DNA of 23,625 nucleotides from JAVKDP01 sp040222185 (GTDB lineage: Bacteria; Bacteroidota; Rhodothermia; Balneolales; Balneolaceae). A program made the position numbers and the translations under genes. Shown in pieces: positions 16,199-23,625 of the stretch (the first letter of the stretch is position 1; the number at the start of each line of letters is the position of its first letter). The stretch spans positions 1 to 23,625 of the forward strand of contig JAVKDP010000045.1 of NCBI GenBank assembly GCA_040222185.1, written 5' to 3'. The notes under the pieces are model-generated. The model made no database searches, was not told where the DNA came from, and worked only from the letters and a program-made list of their open reading frames with translations.

Positions 16199-16942
16199 TT
16201 AGCTATTGTTAATTGTTTGAAGTGCTACTTCTGCAGCTAATTGTTCGGCTTTCTTCTTGCTCTTTCCGATGCCAAGGCCAAGCTCTTTATCCCCAATATA
16301 TACTTTCACTTCAAAGGTACGATTATGCCCCGGCCCTGACTCACTGATAAGCACATATTTTGGCAGTTCCAGTTTTTCAGCCTGAGTATATTCTAATAAT
16401 GCGCTCTTGTAGTTATCAACTGTATTGATCAGGCTTTCAAAATCCACATGCTCTTTAAAGACTTTCTCAACAAACCGAAAAGCACTCTTATACCCTTTTT
16501 TTATATAAATTGCGGCTATTATTGATTCAAAAATATCGGCCAGGATACTTTTAGCAATTTTCACATTAGCAGCTCTTTCTCCCATTTCCATCAGGTTCTC
16601 AAGCCCGAGTTTTGAAGAAAAGTCTGCCAAAGTCTCACCCCTAACCAGCTTTGCCCTGATCTTGGTAAGAAAACCTTCGTCTTTTTGAGGGTATTTATTG
16701 AACAGTATTTCAGCAGCAATAAGATCCAGAACGGCATCACCCAGGAATTCTAATCGTTCATATGAATCATACTTGGCATACTGTTCCTGGGATAACATCG
16801 AACGATGCCTTAGAGCTCTTTGGAATAAAGATGGCTCTTCTATAGTAATGGAAAGTATTTTTTCGAGTTTTTTTATTCTCTCATCAAGCTCATACCTATC
16901 TTTGCTTTTCCTAACGAACAAAGATTTGAGCAGGGATCGCAC
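16199..16942 (-). CDS. rnc: Ribonuclease III
   Basis: This 247-residue enzyme cleaves double-stranded RNA in rRNA maturation and mRNA decay. The nuclease domain has the signature ERLEFLGDAVL (62-72) with Glu65 and Asp69, and Asp136 and Glu139 in LADIFES. A double-stranded RNA binding domain occupies about 175-247 and ends in KSKKKAEQLAAEVAL. The start codon is GTG, two bases after the fabF stop, and an AGGAG ribosome binding site sits in the end of fabF. The first 20 residues are a basic extension also found in Bacteroidota homologues. It closes the fab cluster, as in many bacteria; a 95-base gap with no clear hairpin terminator separates it from mgtE. Confidence 0.95.
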   Translation of the reverse strand: MRSLLKSLFVRKSKDRYELDERIKKLEKILSITIEEPSLFQRALRHRSMLSQEQYAKYDSYERLEFLGDAVLDLIAAEILFNKYPQKDEGFLTKIRAKLVRGETLADFSSKLGLENLMEMGERAANVKIAKSILADIFESIIAAIYIKKGYKSAFRFVEKVFKEHVDFESLINTVDNYKSALLEYTQAEKLELPKYVLISESGPGHNRTFEVKVYIGDKELGLGIGKSKKKAEQLAAEVALQTINNS

Positions 16943-16944
16943 TT

Positions 16945-18189
16945 TTACTCCTCGTATTTCTTAAAAACGAGTGTTGAGTTATGGCCGCCAAACCCAAAAG
17001 CATTATTAAGAGCGTACTTAATGTCCCTTACAACAGGTTTATTTGCTGTATAATTTAGATCACATTCAGGATCCTGATTCTCTAAATTTATAGTAGGCGG
17101 GATGGTTCCATGATAAATAGCTAACAGTGAGGCGACTGACTCAATAGCACCAGCGGCTCCTAATGTATGACCTGTCATGGATTTTGTAGAATTAAGATTC
17201 ATGCTGTATGCATGTTCCCCAAAAACTTTTTTTATGGAGTTAGTTTCAGCTATATCTCCTAGTGGTGTAGATGTACCATGCATGTTGATATGATCTACAT
17301 CTGTGGTTTTTATACCAGCTGACTTAAGCGCATTATTCATTGCAAGTCTAACTCCACCGCCTTCCGGATCTGGAGCGGTGATATGATAAGCATCAGCAGA
17401 ATATCCATAGCCAACAATTTCGCCATAGATACGTGCACCTCTTTTTTGAGCTGAAGAGAGTTCTTCAAGGAAGAAAACTCCTGATCCTTCCCCTAATACA
17501 AATCCGTCACGATCTGTATCAAATGGCCTGGACGCTTCTTCGGGTGCATCATTTCTTGTAGACATAGCCTTCATTGCGTTGAAGCCTGAAATACCTATTC
17601 TAGTAACGGGAGCTTCAGACCCACCTGTAACAGCCATATCAGACTGCCCATATTTAATCATATCATAGGCTATTCCTATGTTATGAGAACCTGTAGCACA
17701 TGCAGAAACAGCGCAAAAATTCGGCCCTCTGAAGCCATATCTAATTGATATTTGGCCTGCTACTATATCAGGAATAAGCATTGGAATAAAAAAGGGAGAA
17801 ACGCCTCTAGGGCCTCTCTCATGGAATGCTATAGATTGTTCATAGAACGTCTTCATTCCACCGATCCCGGTACCAACAATAACTGCAACCCTGTCTTTGT
17901 CTATATTGTCTAAATCTACTCCTGAGTCATCCAGAGCTTCTTTTGATGCTACTAAAGCATACTGAGCTACCAGATCGAGACGTCTTGCTTCTTTTCTTTC
18001 AAAGTAATCCGTAGGATTATACTCGTCTAATTGAGCAGCAAATTTGGTTGGGAAGTCGGTAGTATCAAATTGATCTACCAATCGAACCCCGCTTTTACCG
18101 GACAAAAGCCCGTTCCAAAAATCAGGCGCGCTCTTCCCCACTGGGGTAAGAGCGCCAATACCTGTAATAACGACTCTTCTAGTACTCAT
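16945..18189 (-). CDS. fabF: 3-oxoacyl-ACP synthase II (FabF)
   Basis: This 414-residue condensing enzyme elongates acyl-ACP with malonyl-ACP in type II fatty-acid synthesis. The Cys-His-His triad is present: Cys164 in VSACATGSHN, His304 in NMHGTSTPLGD and His341 in MTGHTLGAAGA, with Lys336 nearby. The C-terminus carries NNAFGFGGHN. Its length equals the E. coli enzyme. The three-residue MSTRRVVITG start is typical. It lies 18 bases after acpP, the carrier on which it works, and just before rnc. Confidence 0.97.
   Translation of the reverse strand: MSTRRVVITGIGALTPVGKSAPDFWNGLLSGKSGVRLVDQFDTTDFPTKFAAQLDEYNPTDYFERKEARRLDLVAQYALVASKEALDDSGVDLDNIDKDRVAVIVGTGIGGMKTFYEQSIAFHERGPRGVSPFFIPMLIPDIVAGQISIRYGFRGPNFCAVSACATGSHNIGIAYDMIKYGQSDMAVTGGSEAPVTRIGISGFNAMKAMSTRNDAPEEASRPFDTDRDGFVLGEGSGVFFLEELSSAQKRGARIYGEIVGYGYSADAYHITAPDPEGGGVRLAMNNALKSAGIKTTDVDHINMHGTSTPLGDIAETNSIKKVFGEHAYSMNLNSTKSMTGHTLGAAGAIESVASLLAIYHGTIPPTINLENQDPECDLNYTANKPVVRDIKYALNNAFGFGGHNSTLVFKKYEE
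16947..16953 (-). promoter_or_regulatory. Ribosome binding site that decides the rnc GTG start
   Basis: Read on the minus strand, GAGGAGT lies about 4-5 bases before the GTG at 16942, overlapping the last codon and stop of fabF. It supports the GTG start over any downstream codon. Confidence 0.6.
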
Positions 18190-18207
18190 AAAGTAAATTG
18201 AAGATAA

Positions 18208-18447
18208 TTAAGAAAGTTTTCCGGAAAGGTAAGTTACAGCATCGCCAACAGTAGCAATATTTTCTGCATCTTCGTCAGGAATACTAAGATCGAAATCTTT
18301 TTCAAATTCCATGATTAATTCTACAGTGTCTAATGAATCAGCACCAAGATCATTTGTGAAATTAGCATCAGCTGTTACTTCTGATTCGTCTACGCCTAAT
18401 TTATCAATGATAATGGCTTTTACTTTTGATTCTACATCTTGTGACAT
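18208..18447 (-). CDS. acpP: Acyl carrier protein
   Basis: This 79-residue acidic helical protein carries growing acyl chains as thioesters on a phosphopantetheine arm. The attachment serine is Ser38 in LGADSLDTVEL. The length (77-80 expected), four-helix pattern and acidic composition are typical. It has a ribosome binding site (AAGGA, 18454-18458 on the minus strand) and its own candidate promoter in the 82-base gap after fabG. That would allow ACP to be made in excess over the upstream enzymes. Confidence 0.97.
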   Translation of the reverse strand: MSQDVESKVKAIIIDKLGVDESEVTADANFTNDLGADSLDTVELIMEFEKDFDLSIPDEDAENIATVGDAVTYLSGKLS

Positions 18448-18495
18448 AATTCGTCCTTAAATATTTAGTGGTAGTTAGATTTTATTTTAACTGAT

Positions 18496-18526
18496 TAAAC
18501 TTAAAAATTCATTTTTGTATCTGCAA
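18496..18526 (-). promoter_or_regulatory. Candidate Bacteroidota-type promoter for acpP-fabF-rnc
   Basis: On the minus strand, TTG (18524-18526) is followed after 20 bases by TAAGTTTA (18496-18503), which matches TAnnTTTG except for the last base. The spacing agrees with the known TTG-N19-21-TAnnTTTG pattern. It starts 3 bases from the fabG stop and leaves a leader of about 40 bases before acpP. Confidence 0.4.
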
Positions 18527-18529
18527 CAC

Positions 18530-19279
18530 TTACATCGCCATTCCGCCATCAACACGAATTACCTCGCCAGTGATGTACGTACTCATGTCTGATGCAAGAA
18601 AAACAACAGCATCAGCAATTTCTTTAGTGTTTCCTGCGCGGCCTAGTGGAGTGGCTTCTTTAATACCTTCGAGCACTTTTTCGTCTAAAACGCCCGTCAT
18701 ATCAGTTAAGATATAGCCGGGTGCAATAACATTTGCTCTGATATTTCTTGAGGCTAATTCTTTAGCATATGATTTAGTAAAGCCAATAATACCTGCTTTC
18801 GAAGCTGAATAATTGCTTTGGCCAGCGTTTCCTGAGATACCAACTACTGAGCTTATATTTATAATTGAGCCCCCTCTGTTCTTCATCATCGGGCGGGCAA
18901 CAACCTTAGAGTAGTTGAAAATACTTTTCAGATTAGTGGTAATTACATCATCCCACTGATCTTCGCTCATTCTAAGAATCAAATTATCCTTAGTAATTCC
19001 AGCATTGTTGATTAACACATCCAGCTTTCCCCAGTCTGAGTTAATTTCATTAACAACAGCTTCTGCTTCTGAGAAACTTACTGCATCTGCCTGGATAGCC
19101 TTAGACTTTCTTCCCATAGCTTCAATTTCTGCTTTTACTTCTTCAGCTGCTTCTGCTGAGCGTGCATAGGTAATAGCCACATCTGCTCCGAATTCAGCAA
19201 GCCTAAGTGCAATCGCTTTACCAATTCCCCGGCTTCCGCCAGTTACTAAACAAGTTTTACCTTCTAGTGATAGTGCCAT
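18530..19279 (-). CDS. fabG: 3-oxoacyl-ACP reductase (FabG)
   Basis: This 249-residue short-chain dehydrogenase reduces 3-ketoacyl-ACP with NADPH. The cofactor motif TGGSRGIG is at 13-20, NNAG at 91-94, and the catalytic tetrad includes Asn near 116, Ser144 in NISSVVG, Tyr157 and Lys161 in YSASK. The C-terminus ends GEVIRVDGGMAM, the usual FabG tail. It lies 8 bases behind fabD. Many SDR paralogues look alike, but the position in the fab cluster makes FabG the clear choice. Confidence 0.96.
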   Translation of the reverse strand: MALSLEGKTCLVTGGSRGIGKAIALRLAEFGADVAITYARSAEAAEEVKAEIEAMGRKSKAIQADAVSFSEAEAVVNEINSDWGKLDVLINNAGITKDNLILRMSEDQWDDVITTNLKSIFNYSKVVARPMMKNRGGSIINISSVVGISGNAGQSNYSASKAGIIGFTKSYAKELASRNIRANVIAPGYILTDMTGVLDEKVLEGIKEATPLGRAGNTKEIADAVVFLASDMSTYITGEVIRVDGGMAM

Positions 19280-19287
19280 AGTATTAA

Positions 19288-20175
19288 TTATTGATGACCT
19301 GAAATTTCTGCTTTACGATTTGTACGCTTTACAAGCCCCTGTAGAACTTTCCCGGGACCTACTTCAACAAATGACGTTACTCCTTGCTCCATCATGTTTT
19401 TTAGCGTCTGGGTCCAGCGTACAGGATTTAAAAGCTGATTTAATAAGTTTGACCGAATTTCTTCGGGATCGGTTGTAGACTCTCCCGTGTAATTACTATA
19501 AATAGGGCAATTTGGAGTATTAATCTCCAGGCTTTCTAATTGATCTCTTAATCCATCTAAGGCTGGTTGCATCAATGAAGAGTGAAAAGCTCCACTAACA
19601 GGAAGGAGCATAGCCATACGGGCTCCGTTTTCTTTTGCTAGTTCTACAGCTTTTTCTACAGCCTCAATATAGCCTGATATCACGAGTTGCCCGGGACAGT
19701 TGTAATTGGCTGCAATAACTTCTTTGCCCGTTTCATTTGAAGCCTGGTTACAAACGTTTTCAACAGCTTCATCTTCCATCCCAATGATGGCTGCCATTGT
19801 CCCAGGGTTTTGAGTTCCTGCTTCCTGCATTAACTCTCCACGTCTTCGAACAATCTTGAGTGCATCTTCAAAACTAACTGCACCACAAGCAACTAACGCA
19901 GAGAATTCACCCAAACTATGACCTGCTACCGTATCAGGTTTTGCATCAAGTGTTTTGAATAAAGCTACAGAATGTAAAAAGATCGCAGGCTGTGTAAACT
20001 CTGTTTGTTTAAGTGTCTCTTCAGGGCCGTTAAATAAAATACCTTTCAAATCGAACCCAAGAATCTCATTGGCCTGGTCAACCATTGCTGCAAAATCCGG
20101 ATTAGATTCATAATGATCTTTCCCCATTCCAACAAACTGAGAACCCTGACCTGGAAATAGATAAGCAGTACTCAT
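19288..20175 (-). CDS. fabD: Malonyl-CoA:ACP transacylase (FabD)
   Basis: This 295-residue enzyme (from the chosen start) loads malonate from CoA onto ACP. It begins MSTAYLFPGQGSQFVGMG, the family N-terminus. The catalytic Ser87 lies in GHSLGEFSAL and His198 in SGAFHSS; Gln11 in the PGQGSQ loop forms the oxyanion hole. The frame extends upstream to 20226 inside fabH, but that extension does not resemble FabD. The ATG at 20175 has a GGAG ribosome binding site about 8 bases upstream and lies 1 base after the fabH stop, so it is preferred. Confidence 0.95.
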   Translation of the reverse strand: MSTAYLFPGQGSQFVGMGKDHYESNPDFAAMVDQANEILGFDLKGILFNGPEETLKQTEFTQPAIFLHSVALFKTLDAKPDTVAGHSLGEFSALVACGAVSFEDALKIVRRRGELMQEAGTQNPGTMAAIIGMEDEAVENVCNQASNETGKEVIAANYNCPGQLVISGYIEAVEKAVELAKENGARMAMLLPVSGAFHSSLMQPALDGLRDQLESLEINTPNCPIYSNYTGESTTDPEEIRSNLLNQLLNPVRWTQTLKNMMEQGVTSFVEVGPGKVLQGLVKRTNRKAEISGHQ

Positions 20176-20176
20176 A

Positions 20177-21166
20177 TCAGATACTCCATTTAACATAAGA
20201 TGAACCCCAGGTAAATCCGCCACCAAACGCAGCCAAAATCAGGTTATCACCTTTATTAAGTTTGTCTTTCCAATCATATAGACAAAGTGGAATGGTTGCA
20301 GCTGTTGTGTTCCCATATTTATCGATATTGATCATGACTTTGTCAGAGGATACACCCATTCTGTTTGCAGTAGCATCAATAATCCTGAGATTAGCCTGAT
20401 GTGGTACTAACCACGCAACATCTTCCGGCTTCAGGTTATTCTTTTCCATGATTTCAAGAGAAACGTCTGCCATACCCATAGTGGCTTTTTTGAATACAGC
20501 CCTTCCCTCTTGGCGGATATAATGCATTTTAGCATCTACTGTTTCATGAGAAGCTGGTCGTAAACTTCCGCCCGCTGGTTGATATAAACTACAATTTACA
20601 TCACCTTCTGAATAATGGATGTGATCGATAATACCTGTTTCGTCATCACTTTCTTCAAGTAAAACAGCTCCTGCTCCATCTCCAAAAAGAATACAAGTAG
20701 TTCTATCTGAATAATCAAGAATAGAGGACATTTTATCAGCACCTATCACAAGAACTTTTTTGTAATGTCCGGATTCAATAAATGAAGCTCCTGTTGTTAA
20801 AGCATATAGGAATCCAGAGCAAGCAGCTGAGATATCATAAGCAAAAGCTTTTGTTGCACCAATCTCATTTTGAACCAAACAAGCTGTTGCAGGGAAAAGA
20901 TAATCAGGAGTTACAGTAGCAACGATAACAAGATCAACATCAGCAGCATCTACACCAGCGGCATTTAATGCTTCCTGAGCTGCCCTGGTTGCCATATAGG
21001 CTGTTGCCTTGTCTTTATCTTTTAATATTCTTCTTTCTGAAATACCTGTTCTGGTTCTGATCCACTCATCGTTAGTTTCTACAAGTTTTTCCAGGTCAAA
21101 ATTCGTCATTCTATCTTCAGGTAAATAATGCCCGACAGAAGAAATCTTTGCTCTTTTTACTTCCAT
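20177..21166 (-). CDS. fabH: 3-oxoacyl-ACP synthase III (FabH)
   Basis: This 329-residue condensing enzyme starts fatty-acid synthesis by joining acyl-CoA to malonyl-ACP. The Cys-His-Asn triad is Cys116 in ISAACSGF, His256 in VPHQANLRI and Asn286 in YGNTTAAT. The length fits (E. coli 317). Primer choice (acetyl-CoA or branched-chain acyl-CoA) cannot be read from the motifs. It starts 13 bases after plsX and is followed by fabD after a single base. Confidence 0.97.
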   Translation of the reverse strand: MEVKRAKISSVGHYLPEDRMTNFDLEKLVETNDEWIRTRTGISERRILKDKDKATAYMATRAAQEALNAAGVDAADVDLVIVATVTPDYLFPATACLVQNEIGATKAFAYDISAACSGFLYALTTGASFIESGHYKKVLVIGADKMSSILDYSDRTTCILFGDGAGAVLLEESDDETGIIDHIHYSEGDVNCSLYQPAGGSLRPASHETVDAKMHYIRQEGRAVFKKATMGMADVSLEIMEKNNLKPEDVAWLVPHQANLRIIDATANRMGVSSDKVMINIDKYGNTTAATIPLCLYDWKDKLNKGDNLILAAFGGGFTWGSSYVKWSI

Positions 21167-21179
21167 ATTGGAATTGAGA

Positions 21180-22169
21180 TCAAGTTAGAGATGCGACTAT
21201 TTTGCCATTAACATCGTTGCTTACACAACTAACAGCAGCTTTAATCATATTTTTAATTGCCAGTGGGGAACTCCCACCATGACCTACAATACTTACCCCG
21301 TTTACACCAAGAAAAGGTATCCCACCTACTTGTTCGTAATTAAACGGTGATAATGCAGTCATTAACACTTTTTTAGTGTTTTGGATGTCCTCTGGTTTCA
21401 TATCCAGTTTTGCAACAGCACCCTGAACCATCTTCATAATGGTCTCAGGAATTGATTCCCCGAATTTGAGAAGTATATTTCCTACTAATCCATCGCAGAG
21501 ATAAACATCTGCTTCACCTGAAAGAACATCTCTTCCCTCAACATTTCCAAGGAACCCATCTAAAGATTTTTCTTTAAGGTATTTATGAGTGTCTTTTAGT
21601 GTCTCCGTACCTTTTTCGTCTTCCTCTCCAACATTGAGTAATCCAACCTTTGGCTCTTCAAGCTTCATGATTTCGCGGCAAAAAACCTGTGCCATTTTAG
21701 CAAATTGGAAAGCCATTTCGGGTTTAATTTCCAGGTTAGCTCCAGCATCAACCAGTAACCTGAATCCTTTGATAGTAGGATAGTAAGATGCTATGGTAGG
21801 GCGGGAAACTCCTTTAAGTTTACCTAAAATGAAAGTTGAAGCAGCCAAAAGTGCTCCGGTATTCCCAGCACTTACAAATGCATCGCATTTGCCTGCTTTA
21901 TGTAAACCCAGGCCTATAACAATGGATGAGTGTCGCTTATTTTTAACAGCATGAGCTGGTGATTCTTCCATTCCTATGACTTCCGGTGCGTGTTGCACAA
22001 ACAGTCGTGAAGAATCATACTCATGATTAGATAATTCAGAGTTAATCGAATCTTCTGGTCCAACAAGAATCACTGACAAGGATTCGTCTTCAGCTATTGC
22101 TGATAGAGCACCTTCAACAGGATTTTTCGGATAAAAATCACCACCAGCCGCATCAACTGCAACAATCAT
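21180..22169 (-). CDS. plsX: Phosphate acyltransferase PlsX
   Basis: This 329-residue protein converts acyl-ACP to acyl phosphate, the acyl donor for PlsY in phospholipid synthesis. It begins MIVAVDAAGGDFYP, the family motif with Ala where most have Met (VDAMGGD). Further family blocks are SAGNTGALLA (101-110), LLVDAGAN (about 133-140) and VLCDGLVGN-like LCDGLVGNI. The length is standard (about 330). It follows rpmF after 11 bases and precedes fabH, the widely conserved rpmF-plsX-fabH order. Confidence 0.96.
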   Translation of the reverse strand: MIVAVDAAGGDFYPKNPVEGALSAIAEDESLSVILVGPEDSINSELSNHEYDSSRLFVQHAPEVIGMEESPAHAVKNKRHSSIVIGLGLHKAGKCDAFVSAGNTGALLAASTFILGKLKGVSRPTIASYYPTIKGFRLLVDAGANLEIKPEMAFQFAKMAQVFCREIMKLEEPKVGLLNVGEEDEKGTETLKDTHKYLKEKSLDGFLGNVEGRDVLSGEADVYLCDGLVGNILLKFGESIPETIMKMVQGAVAKLDMKPEDIQNTKKVLMTALSPFNYEQVGGIPFLGVNGVSIVGHGGSSPLAIKNMIKAAVSCVSNDVNGKIVASLT

Positions 22170-22180
22170 ACGAGTGAAGT

Positions 22181-22360
22181 TTAGTTAGCTACCGCTATTA
22201 CCTGACGACCTCTGTAGTAACCACACTCAGGACAAGCATGGTGGTATTTATGCAAAGCACCACAATTTGAACATTTTGCAAGTGTTACATCAGCGATTGC
22301 ATGATGTGAACGTCTTTTATCTCTACGAGATTTGGAGGTTTTCCGTTTTGGATGTGCCAT
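22181..22360 (-). CDS. rpmF: 50S ribosomal protein L32
   Basis: A 59-residue basic protein read from an ATG at 22360. It begins MAHPKRKTSKSRRDKRRS, the L32 N-terminus, and has a zinc ribbon with Cys30, Cys33, Cys43 and Cys46 (CSNC, CPEC). It is the zinc-binding form, without the C-minus substitution seen in some genomes. The gene lies between yceD and plsX, its usual neighbours. It is easily missed because of its small size. Confidence 0.96.
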   Translation of the reverse strand: MAHPKRKTSKSRRDKRRSHHAIADVTLAKCSNCGALHKYHHACPECGYYRGRQVIAVAN

Positions 22361-22377
22361 TTATCTATCTGTAATAA

Positions 22378-22887
22378 TTAATTCTTTAATTCTTTCAATG
22401 CTTCCCATCTTGGATCAATCGATTCACCATCTTCTTCATCAGCAGAAGCTTCTCCAAATTTCTCATTAAGAAGCTCCTTAGGTTCACCATTCTCATCCAA
22501 AAAACGGGGATGTAATTTCTTTGCCGGTAGACTTACAAGTATTGTGTCTAGCACATCTTGCATTATGCTTATTTGTTTAGATACATGATCAATATTCCTG
22601 ACGGCCCCATTCTCATCAATCGATTCTTCAACTTGTTCATGTTTGAACAAGACTTGGTACTCTTGCTTTACATCAAAGTCATAAGTATCAAGAGAACGAT
22701 CGCATGTAAGTTCAACCAGCACATCAATTGCCAGCTTCACCAGAATGAAGTGAGAAGAGCGATCAAACTCTAAATCTATTACTCCGCCTTTGAATGAAAT
22801 ATCATCCAGGTCTAAATCAGCGGGAGTTAAATTTAGTTCTTTTTCGCTTTTTCCTTCAGGAATTTCAAAGATCTTAAACGTAAACAT
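22378..22887 (-). CDS. yceD: DUF177 / YceD-family protein
   Basis: This 169-residue acidic protein belongs to the YceD (DUF177) family, which lies upstream of rpmF in most bacteria and is linked in E. coli and plants to 23S rRNA accumulation. The family's C-x-R-C element appears here as Cys62-Asp-Arg-Ser65, so the second Cys is lost. The C-terminus DPRWEALKELKN matches the family ending. It has an AAGGAG ribosome binding site (22896-22901) and a candidate promoter in the 54-base gap after the kinase gene. It is followed by rpmF after 17 bases. Confidence 0.9.
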   Translation of the reverse strand: MFTFKIFEIPEGKSEKELNLTPADLDLDDISFKGGVIDLEFDRSSHFILVKLAIDVLVELTCDRSLDTYDFDVKQEYQVLFKHEQVEESIDENGAVRNIDHVSKQISIMQDVLDTILVSLPAKKLHPRFLDENGEPKELLNEKFGEASADEEDGESIDPRWEALKELKN

Positions 22888-22910
22888 AATTCAGTCTCCT
22901 TAACAGCCGA

Positions 22911-22941
22911 TAAAGATAAGGATATTACAATTGCGGTACAA
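22911..22941 (-). promoter_or_regulatory. Candidate Bacteroidota-type promoter for yceD-rpmF-plsX-fab
   Basis: On the minus strand, TTG (22939-22941) is followed after exactly 20 bases by TATCTTTA (22911-22918), matching TAnnTTTG but for the last base. The spacing and last-base change are the same as in the acpP candidate. It begins directly after the kinase stop codon and lies about 24 bases before the yceD ATG. Confidence 0.45.
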
Positions 22942-23577
22942 TCAATTAAACAAGCCGTAAAGTCTTTGCTCTATCAACCCGATAATCTTTCCGAGGTCTT
23001 CCGGATCGTTTACGAAATCCAGATCATCTGTATCAATAATGAGCTTTTCGTATGGATAACGGTCTATCCAATCCTCATATAAACGATTGAGACGCTCCAG
23101 ATAATCTATTCGGATTGTATTCTCATAATCCCTACCCCTTTGCTGAATCTGGCGTACCAGAGTGGGAACTTGTGCGCGCAAATAGATGAGCAAATCTGGT
23201 GGCCGTAAATAGTGACTCATTTCATTAAAGAGAGCTTCATAGTTATCGAAGTCTCTGTCACTCATTAAATTCATTTCATGAAGGTTCTTAGCGAATATCT
23301 CAACATCCTCATAAATGGTTCTGTCCTGGATAAGGCTAATATCCTGCTCAAGCATTTCTTTTTGATGTCGAAACCTGCTGGATAGGAAATAGATTTGGAG
23401 ATTAAAGCTCCATCGAAGCATATCTTCATAGAAGTCAGCAAGGTAGGGATTGTCATCTACTGATTCATAGAAGGCCTCCCAGTTAAAGTGCTTCGACAAC
23501 AATCCTGTTAAAGAAGACTTACCTGCCCCTATGTTCCCTGCTACTGCTATATATTTGGATTTCTTCGCTTCTTCCAC
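22942..23577 (-). CDS. Deoxynucleoside kinase (dNK/dGK-dCK family)
   Basis: This 211-residue kinase phosphorylates deoxynucleosides for salvage. The P-loop GNIGAGKS is at 14-21, the base-binding YESV(DDNPYL) at 37-46, the catalytic DR(T)IYED at 85-91, and a LID segment with QQRGRDYE near 145-152. Length and motifs fit the bacterial and mitochondrial dNK family. Which base is preferred cannot be told. The start codon is GTG at 23577; in-frame codons upstream give no better start and no strong ribosome binding site is visible, so the start is slightly uncertain. It starts 12 bases after the stop of an upstream gene on the same strand, with which it probably forms an operon. Confidence 0.92.
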   Translation of the reverse strand: MEEAKKSKYIAVAGNIGAGKSSLTGLLSKHFNWEAFYESVDDNPYLADFYEDMLRWSFNLQIYFLSSRFRHQKEMLEQDISLIQDRTIYEDVEIFAKNLHEMNLMSDRDFDNYEALFNEMSHYLRPPDLLIYLRAQVPTLVRQIQQRGRDYENTIRIDYLERLNRLYEDWIDRYPYEKLIIDTDDLDFVNDPEDLGKIIGLIEQRLYGLFN

Positions 23578-23589
23578 TATCTGAATTTT

Positions 23590-23625
23590 TTATTCTTTAC
23601 CGAGTAAACGGTACATCGCTTTTTT
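23590..23625 (-). CDS. C-terminal end of an unidentified gene, 5' part outside window
   Basis: The minus strand is open from the window edge for 11 codons (KKAMYRLLGKE) and then stops at TAA (23590-23592), 12 bases before the kinase start. The tight spacing suggests the end of a cotranscribed gene. Eleven residues are too few to identify the product. In many Bacteroidota the neighbour is folK, but that is only a possibility here. Confidence 0.4.
   Translation of the reverse strand, partial: KKAMYRLLGKE

Noticed and set aside
20176..20226. Seventeen-codon upstream extension of fabD inside fabH
   Set aside because: The added residues do not resemble the FabD N-terminus, which starts at MSTAYLFPGQGSQ. 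The ATG at 20175 has its own ribosome binding site.
1..23625. Search for a defence system, mobile element, CRISPR array or biosynthetic cluster
   Set aside because: Nearly all of the window is accounted for by conserved housekeeping genes with normal motifs and spacing. No repeats, integrase, transposase or compositional break was seen.

Overview
The window is an AT-rich stretch of a bacterial chromosome, almost wholly coding and housekeeping in character. The gene content fits the Balneolota/Rhodothermota side of the Bacteroidota superphylum (for example Balneola- or Gracilimonas-like bacteria). This placement is an inference. It rests on a batD-like/batA pair, a bacterial deoxynucleoside kinase, and promoter-like sequences of the Bacteroidota type (TTG, about 20 bases, TAnnTTTG). 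Several genes also carry strong Shine-Dalgarno sequences, which many Bacteroidota lack. No rRNA, tRNA, CRISPR array, insertion sequence, prophage or integration site was seen, and no gene-free stretch reaches 300 bases.

Layout. A minus-strand M23 peptidoglycan hydrolase (1-1230) runs off the left edge. A plus-strand block follows: batD-like and batA, then mfd (transcription-coupled repair), a Sua5-type tRNA threonylcarbamoyladenosine enzyme, and a small unrecognised membrane protein (7841-8095). An M42 aminopeptidase on the minus strand converges on that small gene. A second short plus-strand pair encodes a hotdog thioesterase and an HD-domain phosphohydrolase.

From 10991 to the right end everything is on the minus strand. 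In transcription order (right to left) this is the tail of an unknown gene, a deoxynucleoside kinase, yceD (DUF177), rpmF, plsX, fabH, fabD, fabG, acpP, fabF, rnc, then mgtE, thyA, folA and a hybrid histidine kinase. The rpmF-plsX-fabHDG-acpP-fabF-rnc segment is the classic type II fatty-acid and phospholipid initiation cluster. PlsX makes acyl phosphate, FabD and FabH prime the pathway, FabG and FabF elongate on the acyl carrier protein, and RNase III and L32 travel with them. ThyA with DihydroFolate reductase closes the dTMP/folate cycle, and the nucleoside kinase adds deoxynucleotide salvage.

No convincing new defence, mobile or biosynthetic system is present. The most interesting points are small: paired promoter-like sequences placed directly after upstream stop codons in the fab cluster; an undescribed tail-anchored-looking small protein with a near-perfect ribosome binding site; a cut-down bat locus; a hybrid histidine kinase with a His-less C-terminal helical tail at the end of the thyA-folA group; a thymidylate synthase with an altered active-site loop; and a tail-to-tail overlap of two convergent genes.
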